Shown: positions 6,086 to 14,103, counted from the first letter of the stretch. The stretch is DNA of 17,461 nucleotides from RGIG1918 sp045536045 (GCA_045536045.1 JAZSMU010000080.1:1-17461); one strand, 5' to 3'. The notes: generated from the sequence alone by a model not told the origin. Translations and numbers: made by a program.

Positions 6086-6781
6086 ATGCGCATTAAAGGC
6101 AATGTAAATTTTGAACACAGTGGGATTGCACAATCTATTGGAGCAATGCATTTAAACTCTGAAATTTTCGCTATTATGGGCGAAAACATTATGGGGTTTG
6201 ATAAAGTCGGCTATCAAAGAAAAGAGGCTGTTGTTTCTTCTTTCGCTGAAATGATAGGTGTTCATGCATTATCTGAAACAGTTGATGATAAAGTTGGAAG
6301 ACTAGCTCCAACAAAAAATCCTTTAGATTTTGCAATAAATGGGAAAGGTTATTTCCAAGTTTTAACTCAAACAGGCACAATTAATATGACAAGAGACGGA
6401 AGATTTCAGCTAAATAAAGACGGCGAATTGGTTAATTTGTCTGGCGATAATGTGCTATCTGATAATGGTATGAAAATTAAACTCCCATTTTTCCCAGAAA
6501 AATTAGATGAAATTAAAGTAAGCAAAGACGGAATTTTGTCTATTCTAAACAAAACAACAGGAAAAATGGAATATATTGCAACAATTGGAATTGCAACAAA
6601 AAATGGCGAAAGAGTTGAAGATAAAAATATTGTTCAATCTCATGTTGAAAGCTCAAATGTAGATTTGGCAACAGAATTTATGGCACTAATTCCATACAAA
6701 AGAAATTTTGAAGCAAACGCAAAAATGTATACAATTCAAAAAAATAATTTAACAAGAGTAATACAACAATTAGGAAGCTAG
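6086..6781 (+). CDS. Flagellar rod/hook-basal-body protein, FlgF/FlgG family (first copy)
   Basis: A 231-residue distal- or proximal-rod protein of the flagellar axial family. The N-terminal rod motif is divergent: IFAIMGENIMGFDKVGYQRK (27-46) stands where most have N-N-x-A-N-x-x-T-x-G-[FY]. The core is typical: PLDFAINGKGYFQV (79-92) and NMTRDGRFQLNKDGELV (100-116). The C-terminal rod helix begins HVESSNVDLATEFMALI (186-202). FlgF and FlgG in E. coli are about 250 and 260 residues, so this is short. I cannot decide between FlgF and FlgG; there are two such genes in tandem, and one may be each. There is no signal peptide, as expected for type III export. A good AAGGA lies 5 nt before the ATG. 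It is first in a four-gene run and sits behind the sigma-28-like site and palindrome. Confidence 0.88.
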   Translation: MRIKGNVNFEHSGIAQSIGAMHLNSEIFAIMGENIMGFDKVGYQRKEAVVSSFAEMIGVHALSETVDDKVGRLAPTKNPLDFAINGKGYFQVLTQTGTINMTRDGRFQLNKDGELVNLSGDNVLSDNGMKIKLPFFPEKLDEIKVSKDGILSILNKTTGKMEYIATIGIATKNGERVEDKNIVQSHVESSNVDLATEFMALIPYKRNFEANAKMYTIQKNNLTRVIQQLGS

Positions 6782-6788
6782 GTAGATT

Positions 6789-7505
6789 ATGAGTAGTTTT
6801 CAAGGCACAATTAGAAAATCAGTTAATAACGCGCTTTTGCAATTTGAAAAAATAGGCTATGCCTCTCAAAACTTTGCAAATTTCAACACAAATGGTTACA
6901 AAAGTGTTTCTTTTGATGAAATTATGACAACAGAAGGTTACACAAAAACAGTTGTTCGCACAAATAATGCTCAAGGTGGTTTTGTTAGAACAAATAAACC
7001 ATTAGATATTTGTATTCAGGGAGCAGGCTACATTCCTGTTACAAGCCCTGAAGGAAATATTTATTATACTAGAGACGGCAATTTCACAGTTGATAAAAAC
7101 GGAATTTTAAAAACAACATCAGGCGATATGGTTGGTGGTGGAATTGTTATAGATGCTAATGCTGAAAAAATTGAAATCCAAAAAGACGGAAAAATATTAT
7201 CATACAAAACAAAAACTTCAAAAGGCGAACATATTGGAACAATTCCTTTGGTTGTATTTAATAACCCAGAAGCTCTAAAAGAAGTTGGTGGAAATAAATA
7301 TGAAAAAACTGAAGAATCTGGCGAAGCCACTCTTCAAAAAGACCATGAAAAAATTGCTCAATGGGGAATTGAACGTTCAAATGTTGATATGTACAACGAA
7401 GTTACAGGCATTATGAGAACAAACGCACAATTAATTGCACAATATCGCTTAATTAAACAAGTTAGCGAAATATACAAAAACGGAATTGAAATAATTGGAG
7501 GCTAA
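6789..7505 (+). CDS. Flagellar rod/hook-basal-body protein, FlgF/FlgG family (second copy)
   Basis: A 238-residue paralogue of the preceding gene. The N-terminal helix carries a recognisable rod motif, FANFNTNGYKSVSFDEIM (29-46). The middle has PLDICIQGAGYIPV (71-84) and YYTRDGNFTVDKNGIL (92-107), both family hallmarks, and the C-terminal helix begins IERSNVDMYNEVTGIM (194-209). Length is again below the 250-260 of E. coli FlgF/FlgG. The N-terminus is closer to standard than that of the first copy. It could be FlgG (distal rod) or FlgF (proximal rod); sequence alone does not settle this. It starts 7 nt after the previous stop, and the AGG of its ribosome site overlaps that stop codon, so translation is probably coupled. 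It would be exported by the flagellar type III system and assemble in the periplasmic rod. Confidence 0.88.
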   Translation: MSSFQGTIRKSVNNALLQFEKIGYASQNFANFNTNGYKSVSFDEIMTTEGYTKTVVRTNNAQGGFVRTNKPLDICIQGAGYIPVTSPEGNIYYTRDGNFTVDKNGILKTTSGDMVGGGIVIDANAEKIEIQKDGKILSYKTKTSKGEHIGTIPLVVFNNPEALKEVGGNKYEKTEESGEATLQKDHEKIAQWGIERSNVDMYNEVTGIMRTNAQLIAQYRLIKQVSEIYKNGIEIIGG

Positions 7506-7508
7506 TAG

Positions 7509-7859
7509 ATGAATATTGGTGGTCTAAACGCACTAGATAAATCGGTCAAAATCTTAGATATATTAACAAAAAAGCAAGAAATTATTGCAGACAACATAAC
7601 CAATATGGACACTCCTGGTTATGTTAGAAAAGATATTAAATTTTCAAATTATCTAAATTCATCTGGCTCAAGCCTAGAAGCAAAATTAGATGAAAAGCTT
7701 GGACCAGGACTAATTGCAATGGAAGCGTCAGGGCCTGTTGACCCAGCTCAAGAAATTGCAAATATGCAACAAAACTATGTTTTGTATTCAATGGCAACAA
7801 GAAAAATGAAAAGCACAATTACAGAATTAAGAACTGTAATTGATGTTGGTGGAATGTAA
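7509..7859 (+). CDS. flgB: Flagellar basal-body rod protein FlgB
   Basis: FlgB forms part of the proximal rod, near the MS ring. At 116 residues it is somewhat shorter than the usual 130-140. The N-terminal rod signature is clear: IIADNITNMDTPGYVRKD (25-42). The C-terminal helix (MQQNYVLYSMATRKMK, about 86-101) matches the FlgB/FlgC end helix. The variable middle is reduced, which accounts for the short length. A strong GGAGG lies 7 nt before the ATG, and only 3 nt separate it from the previous stop. It is followed directly by flgC, the usual flgB-flgC pair, but no fliE follows. Confidence 0.92.
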   Translation: MNIGGLNALDKSVKILDILTKKQEIIADNITNMDTPGYVRKDIKFSNYLNSSGSSLEAKLDEKLGPGLIAMEASGPVDPAQEIANMQQNYVLYSMATRKMKSTITELRTVIDVGGM

Positions 7860-7871
7860 GGAGGTTAGCTT

Positions 7872-8291
7872 ATGAGCATAATGAATTCAATGGAAATAGG
7901 AAGACGTGGTCTTCAAGTTCACGGAAAAAGAATAGAAATTAGTGCAAAAAACATTGCTAATTTAGACACTCCAAATTATGTTAGAAAAATTCCTGTTATT
8001 AAAGAAAACACGCAAACATCTTTTAAAACTATGCTAGACACAGGGCTTAATGGAAGTAATGCTGGTGGCGTTACATTTGAGGGCACTGTTCAAGACCCAA
8101 CACCATTAGAAAAAGTTTATATGCCAGGACACCCAGACGCTGACGAGCACGGATATGTTAAAATGTCTAACTCAAACCCTATGGTTGAAATTGCAGACGC
8201 TTCTATGGCACAAAGAGCTTATGAAGCAAGTATTAGTGTTATGTCTATGGCAAAAAGTATGGCACTAAAAGCTCTTGAAATTGGTCAATAA
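7872..8291 (+). CDS. flgC: Flagellar basal-body rod protein FlgC
   Basis: FlgC is a proximal rod subunit. The 139-residue length is normal. The N-terminal signature is ISAKNIANLDTPNYVRKI (23-40), closely like the one in the neighbouring FlgB (both read DTPxYVRK). The conserved middle PGHPDADEHGYVKMSNSNPM (105-124) and the C-terminal helix beginning AQRAYEASISVM (about 112 onward in the family pattern) identify FlgC firmly. The ribosome site AAGGAGGT at 7858-7865 is a perfect anti-16S match, 6 nt before the ATG; it overlaps the flgB stop. It is the last flagellar gene in the run. FliE, FliF and hook genes are not in the window. Confidence 0.95.
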   Translation: MSIMNSMEIGRRGLQVHGKRIEISAKNIANLDTPNYVRKIPVIKENTQTSFKTMLDTGLNGSNAGGVTFEGTVQDPTPLEKVYMPGHPDADEHGYVKMSNSNPMVEIADASMAQRAYEASISVMSMAKSMALKALEIGQ

Positions 8292-8350
8292 TAAATAGAC
8301 AAAAAATATTTTTATGATACCCTTAATTTGAAGATAACTAGTGAGGAAAA

Positions 8351-8575
8351 ATGGTAAATTTCGTATATGGACTTCAAATTGTATCAGGTATTTTATTAAT
8401 TTGCTTTGTTCTATTGCATTCTCCAAAAGGCGATGGAATAGCTTCAATTGGTTCTATGAGCCATATTTTTTCATCACAAAAATCTGCAGAAGATGGTTTA
8501 AACAAAATCACTTATGTTTTAGCAGGAATTTTTCTTCTAACAACATTCCTACTTGGTTTTGGCTTTATAAAATAA
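8351..8575 (+). CDS. secG: Preprotein translocase subunit SecG
   Basis: SecG is the small accessory subunit of the SecYEG channel that aids SecA-driven export. The 74-residue protein has two membrane segments (about 5-22 and 54-72). Between them is the typical cytoplasmic loop: LLHSPKGDGIASIGSMSHIFSS begins at about residue 21, matching the family pattern LLQ-x-x-KG-x-G-x(2)-G-x-F with a Gly/Ser-rich stretch. A GAGGA ribosome site at 8343-8347 lies 3 nt before the ATG. It lies 59 nt after flgC with no convincing terminator, so it could be read from the flagellar operon. A TATGAT at 8313-8318 could also give it its own start, but I find no -35 to match. Confidence 0.93.
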   Translation: MVNFVYGLQIVSGILLICFVLLHSPKGDGIASIGSMSHIFSSQKSAEDGLNKITYVLAGIFLLTTFLLGFGFIK

Positions 8576-8588
8576 TTTATTAAGATTT

Positions 8589-8617
8589 TTGCAATAAAAC
8601 CTTATTTAATTTAAAAT
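8589..8617 (+). promoter_or_regulatory. Probable promoter of the glycosyltransferase-mur-ddl-ftsQ operon
   Basis: TTGCAA at 8589-8594, a 17-nt spacer and TAAAAT at 8612-8617. The predicted start is near 8624, leaving a short leader that includes the ribosome site. The same TAAAAT and 17-nt spacing recur before ndk and at the right edge of the window. Confidence 0.6.
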
Positions 8618-8634
8618 GTCATTACGGAACACAG

Positions 8635-9933
8635 GTGGAAGTTTTGAAAGACAGAATTAAACTTTTATTAATAATAACAGGGCTTTTAGCTTTTTTGTTT
8701 ATATTCCAAAATTGGTTTGATACATTTTGGGCTTGTATTTTCATTCTTGCTTTTATTGGAATTTATATGTGCTACTGTCGCCTTGTTGACAAGCACCAAA
8801 GAAGAAAATTAAAAAAGAATCCAACAAATGAAATTTCCACATATGAACCATTTATCTCAATTTTAATCCCTTGCCACAACGAAGAAAATGTTATTGAAAA
8901 AACAATTGAAAATATTTTAGAAGTTGATTATGAAAAATATGAAATCATAATTATTGACGATAGAAGCAAAGACAAAACACCGGAAATTGTTCAACGCATT
9001 GCAGACAGCAATGAAAAAATTCAATGCTTATTAAGAAAAGACGACGCTTTTCCTGGAAAATCTGCCGTTTTGAATGATGCAATGAAGCTTGCAAAAGGCG
9101 AAGTTGTTTTAGTTTTTGACGCAGATGCTAAAATCAAACCACATTTCATTAAAACAATTCTTCCAAAACTAGAACCAGCAGATGTTGCAGCAGTTCAAGC
9201 TCAAAAAGAAGTTAGCAACCCAAGAGATAATATTTTAACAAGATTTCAATATAATGAGCTAATATATGATACTTATGTTCAAATTGGAAGAGATGCAGTT
9301 AGAGGGGCTGTTGAGCTTAGAGGAAATGGCGAAATAATCAAAAGAGAAGCCCTTGAAAGTATTGGTGGCTGGAATGAGTACACAATTACAGATGACCTTG
9401 ATATGTCTACAAGATTACATATCAAAGGTTGGGACATTCGTTTTTGCCCTGAAGCTGTTGTTTACGAAGAAGCAATTTTAACTTATGGAGCTCTTATTCG
9501 CCAAAGAAAAAGATGGGCAGAAGGTTCAATTAGAAGATATCTTGAATTTGCAGGCGATATTTTTACTTCAAAAGATATGTCTTTGCGTGTTGGTTTTGAT
9601 TTAATTGTTTATATAAGCGAATTTTTATTACCATTTTGGATGGTTTCAGAAATTTTAATTCAGTCTTTCAGATTTTATAAAGGTTACGAAAATACTATTC
9701 AATCTTACTGGGTGCCAATGTTAGCTGCTGGAATTTTCTTCTGGATGGGGCTAACACACGGACTCCAAAAATATTCAAGATACAGTGGGCTTAAAGCAGT
9801 TTGGATGTCATTTTTAACATCAATTTATATGATTGTGCTTTGGGTGCCTGTTGTATTTTATATGGTTTTAAAAATAGTATTTACTCCAAAAACAATGGAG
9901 TGGGGAAAAACCGAACACAAAGGAAATAACTAG
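8635..9933 (+). CDS. Processive family-2 glycosyltransferase, membrane-bound
   Basis: A 432-residue membrane enzyme of the GT2 cellulose/chitin/poly-GlcNAc synthase type. Two N-terminal membrane helices (about 10-28 and 31-48) are followed by the catalytic domain. This has ISILIPCHNE (74-83), the DD that binds the UDP-sugar (108-109), DAD (162-164), TDDLDMS (252-258, equivalent to TED) and QRKRW (290-294, the QxxRW of processive enzymes). Three further membrane stretches lie at about 318-345, 358-376 and 388-415. It probably makes or extends a surface polysaccharide from a nucleotide sugar; the sugar is unknown. The start is either GTG 8635 or TTG 8644. The TTG has AGGTGG 5 nt before it and gives MKDRIKLLLI, so it is a serious alternative. 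It heads a run with cell-wall genes, murC starting 11 nt downstream. Confidence 0.92.
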   Translation: MEVLKDRIKLLLIITGLLAFLFIFQNWFDTFWACIFILAFIGIYMCYCRLVDKHQRRKLKKNPTNEISTYEPFISILIPCHNEENVIEKTIENILEVDYEKYEIIIIDDRSKDKTPEIVQRIADSNEKIQCLLRKDDAFPGKSAVLNDAMKLAKGEVVLVFDADAKIKPHFIKTILPKLEPADVAAVQAQKEVSNPRDNILTRFQYNELIYDTYVQIGRDAVRGAVELRGNGEIIKREALESIGGWNEYTITDDLDMSTRLHIKGWDIRFCPEAVVYEEAILTYGALIRQRKRWAEGSIRRYLEFAGDIFTSKDMSLRVGFDLIVYISEFLLPFWMVSEILIQSFRFYKGYENTIQSYWVPMLAAGIFFWMGLTHGLQKYSRYSGLKAVWMSFLTSIYMIVLWVPVVFYMVLKIVFTPKTMEWGKTEHKGNN

Positions 9934-9944
9934 AAAGGCAAATA

Positions 9945-11306
9945 ATGAAGAAATTTCATTTTATTGCAATTGCTGGAATTGGGCAAAGTGCACTTGCAAA
10001 AATTCTTTTGCAAAAAAGATATGAAGTTACAGGCTCAGATATTGTTGAAAGTAAATATGCAAAAGAATTAAAAGACTTAGGTGCAACAATTTATATAGGG
10101 CATAAAAAAGAAAATGTTCCACATGATGCAACAGTAGTTATTTCAACTGCAATTAAAGAAGATAATCCAGAGCTTATTAGGGCAAAAGAATTAGGATTAA
10201 CTATTTATCACCGTTCAGATATTTTGAAATTTGTATCCGAACACTATGAAAAATTTATTGGTTTTGCTGGAACACACGGCAAAACAACAACATCTGGCTT
10301 AATGTCATACATTTTAGAAGAAATGAAAATTCGCCCAAGCTACGCAATAGGTGGAATTATTCCAAAATATCACACAAATAGCTCTGCGAATAATTCTCCA
10401 TATTTCATTGCAGAATTAGATGAATCAGATGGCACTATTGTTAAATATGCACCACAAATTGCAGTTATAAACAACCTTGAATCCGACCATTGTGATTTTT
10501 ATGGAGTGGGTCTTGAAAAATTATTTGAAACTTTCAAAACTTTTGTTTCTAATATGAAAGAAAATTCCTCTCTTGTCTTAAATGCAGATAGCGAAGGCTT
10601 AATGGAGTTTTCAAAATTATTAAACAGGGAATTTAAAACAATTGGAATTAAAAATAATGCCAATTATATGGCAAAAAATATCAAACTAAATGGAATCCAC
10701 TCAAGTTTTGATGTTTACATAAATGGCGAAAACAAAGGCGAAATAAACCTTTCAATTCCAGGTATTCATAATGTTTATAATGCTTTATCTGTTGTTGCTA
10801 GCTTAGATTCAGCTGGCTTTGAATTTAGCGAATATCAAAAACATTTTACAGGCTTTACAGGAATGGGCAGACGTTTTCAACTTGTTAAAGAATTTAACAG
10901 CATAAAAATTGTTGATGATTATGCTCATCATCCATCTGAAATTAAATCAACCTTAAATGCTTCAAAAGAAATTGGAGCAAAAAGAGTTGTCGCAATTTTT
11001 CAACCACATAGATACACCCGTTTTCAAGGGCTTTGGGAAGAATTTTTAGCCTCATTTGATGATGCAGATAAAGTTATAGTAACTGATGTTTGGAGAGCTG
11101 GAGACGAGCCTATAAAAGGCTATGACAGCAAAGATTTCAATAAACAAATGGGCAAAAAATGCCACTATCTTAAAGGCTCTATGAAAGAAATTGCACCTGA
11201 AATTGCAAAACTTTTAAAACCAGACGATTTAGTTTTAACACTTGGTGCTGGGGATATTACAAAACTTGGAGAATATATTTATGACAGCCTTAAAACCTTA
11301 TCATAA
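9945..11306 (+). CDS. murC: UDP-N-acetylmuramate--L-alanine ligase MurC
   Basis: MurC adds the first amino acid, L-alanine, to UDP-MurNAc in peptidoglycan precursor synthesis, in the cytoplasm and with ATP. The 453-residue length is normal. Domains in order are an N-terminal Rossmann-like fold (AGIGQSALAKIL, 10-21), the ATP-binding GTHGKTTT (109-116), the central ligase domain (AELDESDG 156-163, NNLESDH 176-182), and the C-terminal domain with GRRFQ (308-312), VDDYAHHPSEI (323-333) and FQPHRYTR (352-359). These identify MurC rather than MurD/E/F. The first glycine motif is unusual: GIGQSAL replaces the common GIGGxGM. AAAGG lies 6 nt before the ATG. The 3' end overlaps murB by 26 nt. Confidence 0.96.
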   Translation: MKKFHFIAIAGIGQSALAKILLQKRYEVTGSDIVESKYAKELKDLGATIYIGHKKENVPHDATVVISTAIKEDNPELIRAKELGLTIYHRSDILKFVSEHYEKFIGFAGTHGKTTTSGLMSYILEEMKIRPSYAIGGIIPKYHTNSSANNSPYFIAELDESDGTIVKYAPQIAVINNLESDHCDFYGVGLEKLFETFKTFVSNMKENSSLVLNADSEGLMEFSKLLNREFKTIGIKNNANYMAKNIKLNGIHSSFDVYINGENKGEINLSIPGIHNVYNALSVVASLDSAGFEFSEYQKHFTGFTGMGRRFQLVKEFNSIKIVDDYAHHPSEIKSTLNASKEIGAKRVVAIFQPHRYTRFQGLWEEFLASFDDADKVIVTDVWRAGDEPIKGYDSKDFNKQMGKKCHYLKGSMKEIAPEIAKLLKPDDLVLTLGAGDITKLGEYIYDSLKTLS

Positions 11307-12195
11307 TTTTAATTTAAGAAATTTTAATACATTTAGGGTTGATTCAATTGCCAAAACTGTCTATTTCCCAAACTCTGTTGAAAGTTTTATTGAGCTTTTA
11401 AAAGAAAACAATGATTATATTATTCTTGGTGGTGGCTCAAATGTTATTTTGTCTTCAACAGGAATTGACAAAACTGTTATTTTAACAACAATGTTAGACA
11501 AAATTGAGCTTGAAGATAACATTTTAAAAGTTACAGCTGGTGTTAAAGGGGCATATTTAGCAAGATATGCAATGGAAAATTCTCTATCTGGTTTTGAATT
11601 TTTAACTCCTATCCCATGTACTATGGGAGGTGCTATTTATCAAAACGCAGGAGCGCACGGAATGAGCATTTCAGACACATTTAAAAATGCCCTTGTGTGG
11701 GATAAATTATACAAAAAAACATTTGAATTAACTAAAGAAGATATGCATTTTTCATATAGAAATTCTATTTTGAAAAATAATAGATACACTGTCTTAGAAG
11801 CAACTTTTGAACTTAAAAAAGCTCCAAAAGAAGAAATTAAGGCGAGAATGGACGAAATTGTTGAAAAAAGAAAATACTCCCAACCAAGCCTTAAAACTCC
11901 AAATGCTGGAAGTATATTCAAAAACCCAGAAAATAATTCAGCAGGAAAATTAATTGAAGCTATTGGAATTAAAGGAACTGCAATTGGTGGAGCAAAAATA
12001 TCAGAACTTCACGGAAATTTTATAATTAATAAAAATTTTGCAAAAAGCTGGGATATTTTGGAACTTATGTTTTTTGCATATAATAAAGTTAAAGAAAACT
12101 ACAATATAGCTCTTCACCCTGAAGTAATTTTCATTGGAGAGATGACGGATAAAGAGGAAAAAATATGGAAAATATTACAAAATCAAGCAATATAG
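11281..12195 (+). CDS. murB: UDP-N-acetylenolpyruvoylglucosamine reductase MurB
   Basis: MurB reduces UDP-GlcNAc-enolpyruvate to UDP-MurNAc using NADPH and FAD, the step before MurC. I place the start at ATG 11281: GGAG lies 9 nt upstream, and the resulting MTALKPYHNFNLRNFNTFRV fits the family. A longer frame from TTG 11242 is less likely. In the resulting 304 residues are LGGGSN (49-54, FAD), IPCTMGGAIYQNAGAHG (111-127), SYRNS (158-162), AGSIFKNP with the catalytic Ser (about 211), and HPEVIFIGE with the catalytic Glu (about 281). The compact form without the extra E. coli loop fits type II MurB. It overlaps murC by 26 nt and ddl by 31 nt. Confidence 0.95.
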   Translation: MTALKPYHNFNLRNFNTFRVDSIAKTVYFPNSVESFIELLKENNDYIILGGGSNVILSSTGIDKTVILTTMLDKIELEDNILKVTAGVKGAYLARYAMENSLSGFEFLTPIPCTMGGAIYQNAGAHGMSISDTFKNALVWDKLYKKTFELTKEDMHFSYRNSILKNNRYTVLEATFELKKAPKEEIKARMDEIVEKRKYSQPSLKTPNAGSIFKNPENNSAGKLIEAIGIKGTAIGGAKISELHGNFIINKNFAKSWDILELMFFAYNKVKENYNIALHPEVIFIGEMTDKEEKIWKILQNQAI

Positions 12196-13103
12196 CAGTT
12201 TTAGCTGGTGGCTTTTCAAACGAAAGAGAAGTTTCTCTAAGAAGTGGAAAAAATGTTTTAAACGCACTTTTAGAATTAGGCTATAAAAATGCAATTATGA
12301 TAGATGTTCAAGAAGATGTGGCAGACAAATTAAAAGGAAATAAAATTGAATATTGCTACAACACTCTTCATGGAAAATATGGCGAAGATGGCTGTATTCA
12401 AGGGCTTTTAGAAATTCTTAAAATCCCTTACACAGGTCCTGGTGTAAAATCTAGTGCAATTTGTATGGATAAATGTGCTACAAAAGAAGTTTTGAATTCT
12501 TTTGGTTTGCCAATTATTAAATCAATAAATATCACAAGCAAAAATGACTTAGACAAAGCAAAAGAACTTAATTTTCCTGTTATGGTAAAGCCTGCACAAG
12601 AAGGCTCTAGCATTGGTATGACAAAGGTTGATAGCTTTGAAGAATTAGAAAAAGCTTTTGAAGTTGCAAAAAAATCAGATAGTAAAATTCTAATTGAAGA
12701 ATATCTAAAAGGCGAAAGTGCAACTGTTGGAGTTTTAGAAGATAAAGACGGAAACCCTTTTGCAACAACAATTTTAGGCTTCAGAACAAAAACTGAATGG
12801 TATGATTTTGAAGCAAAATACACAGCTGGATTAACAGAATTTGTGCTTCCAGCAGATTTTGACAATGATTTGACAGAAAAAATCAAAAAATTAGCAGTTG
12901 AAGCCCATAAAGCATTAGAATGCTCAGGCGTTTCAAGAGTTGATTTTCTTGTGTTTAACAACATCCCATATATTTTAGAAATCAACACAAACCCAGGAAT
13001 GACAGACTTAAGCGACCTACCTGCTCAAGCTGGTGAAATGGGAATTTCATATAACGAACTAGTTGAAACAATTTTAAAAACAGCAAGCCTCAAAACAAAA
13101 TAA
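12165..13103 (+). CDS. ddl: D-alanine--D-alanine ligase Ddl
   Basis: Ddl joins two D-alanines with ATP to make the D-Ala-D-Ala end of the cell-wall peptide. The 312-residue length is typical of the shorter DdlB type. ATP-grasp features are visible in order: GGFSNEREVSLRSG (15-28; the Glu and Ser contact substrate), HGKYGEDG (69-76), GPG (91-93), VKPAQEGSSIG (141-151), YDFEAKYTAG (213-222), SRVDF (257-261) and LEINTNPGMTDLSDLP (271-286). All key residues appear intact. GAGG at 12154-12157 is 7 nt before the ATG, inside the murB end (31-nt overlap). The stop codon shares one base with the ftsQ start. Confidence 0.96.
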   Translation: MENITKSSNIAVLAGGFSNEREVSLRSGKNVLNALLELGYKNAIMIDVQEDVADKLKGNKIEYCYNTLHGKYGEDGCIQGLLEILKIPYTGPGVKSSAICMDKCATKEVLNSFGLPIIKSINITSKNDLDKAKELNFPVMVKPAQEGSSIGMTKVDSFEELEKAFEVAKKSDSKILIEEYLKGESATVGVLEDKDGNPFATTILGFRTKTEWYDFEAKYTAGLTEFVLPADFDNDLTEKIKKLAVEAHKALECSGVSRVDFLVFNNIPYILEINTNPGMTDLSDLPAQAGEMGISYNELVETILKTASLKTK

Positions 13104-14056
13104 TGCAAAACACAGAAAAAAGCCAAAGTTATTATAGAAGAAAATTAACTGCTAATAAAATGAAGCGGTTAATTTTAAGCGAAAGAAAAAGAATAAAATT
13201 TCTTTTGAAATTTCTTAAATTTGCAATGTTTATGGGAATTTGTGCTTTAGGAATTTTTATTTTAAAACTTCCAAGTTGGCATATTAATCAAACACAGTTA
13301 AAAGAAGCACAAGCTTGGGTATTGAATATTGATGGCAATGTTGTAACACCAACGTATAAAATTATTGATATAATTCGCCAAACAGAGCTTAAAGATGTTG
13401 GAATATACAGATTAGAAATTGATGGCTTAGAAGATAATTTAACTCATTTAGAAGCAGTTAAAAAAGTTTATATTAGGCGTTTTTGGTTGCCTGCAAGATT
13501 ATATATAAAAATTGAAGAAAGAACTCCCGTTTTTGTTATTGCACCAAATAATGAAACACCTCCAATTGCAGCAATTACAACGGATGGGGTATATTTAGGT
13601 AGAGATTATATGCCAATTAGCCCACGTTTTAAGCCAACAAAAATTTTAAGCTATGGTGCTAAAGGTGATGAATATGAAAATTGGGACAAAACACGCACAA
13701 AAGAGCTAATTAAATTAACTCAAACAATTAAAACTCACACAAAACAAGAAATTGAATATATAGATATGCGAAATCCTGACGATATTTGGATAAAATTATC
13801 TGAATATCTTGTTCATTTTGGCAAATTAAATTCTTCTGCTGTTAAAAGAGCAAAAAGTTTAGGTTCAATTTTGCCTGAAATAGATAATCTTGAAAACAAA
13901 AAAGATATTTTGCATATTGATATCCAACTAGATAACTCAAAATATCTAATCTTAAACAATACGAGTGGGCCAACAAACATTCGCACCAACCGACCCAAAA
14001 ATATCTCAAAACCCGAGAAAGATAGCCAGCGTCGTCAGCCCACAAATCCAGTATAA
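13103..14056 (+). CDS. ftsQ: Cell division protein FtsQ
   Basis: FtsQ is a bitopic inner-membrane divisome protein that recruits FtsL/FtsB and controls septal synthesis. The 317-residue protein has a basic cytoplasmic tail (1-32, many Lys/Arg), one membrane helix at about 34-57, a POTRA domain at about 76-140 (IIRQTELKDVGIYRLEIDGL, then VKKVYIRRFWLPARLYIKIEE) and the following beta domain. This order and the ddl-ftsQ adjacency make the call firm although FtsQ is poorly conserved. The start shares one base with the ddl stop (TAATG). The last 30 residues (from about 288) are Asn/Pro/Arg-rich and likely disordered; DNA from 13961 to 14056 is about 48% G+C, well above its surroundings. No ftsA or ftsZ follows: the next gene is on the other strand. 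Confidence 0.88.
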   Translation: MQNTEKSQSYYRRKLTANKMKRLILSERKRIKFLLKFLKFAMFMGICALGIFILKLPSWHINQTQLKEAQAWVLNIDGNVVTPTYKIIDIIRQTELKDVGIYRLEIDGLEDNLTHLEAVKKVYIRRFWLPARLYIKIEERTPVFVIAPNNETPPIAAITTDGVYLGRDYMPISPRFKPTKILSYGAKGDEYENWDKTRTKELIKLTQTIKTHTKQEIEYIDMRNPDDIWIKLSEYLVHFGKLNSSAVKRAKSLGSILPEIDNLENKKDILHIDIQLDNSKYLILNNTSGPTNIRTNRPKNISKPEKDSQRRQPTNPV

Positions 14057-14103
14057 AGCATTTTCATAGTTTTTCATCCCCAAAAATAATTAGCTAAATA
14101 GAA

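Noticed and set aside
8301..8318. AT palindrome and TATGAT before secG as terminator or promoter
   Set aside because: The palindrome is pure A/T without a stable stem, and no -35 fits the TATGAT at 15-19 nt.
8341..8583. An 80-residue plus-strand frame overlapping secG
   Set aside because: It is a shifted reading of secG with Trp/Phe/Asn-rich sequence and no family match. secG has the ribosome site and a clear two-helix SecG protein.
11242..11280. Upstream TTG extension of MurB by 13 residues
   Set aside because: ATG 11281 has GGAG at proper spacing and gives a normal MurB N-terminus; the extension lies deep inside murC.
12428..12988. A 186-residue minus-strand open frame inside ddl
   Set aside because: It is antisense to a complete, motif-intact Ddl, is Ser/Lys/Phe-rich as expected from the complement of AT-rich coding DNA, and has no recognisable protein motif.
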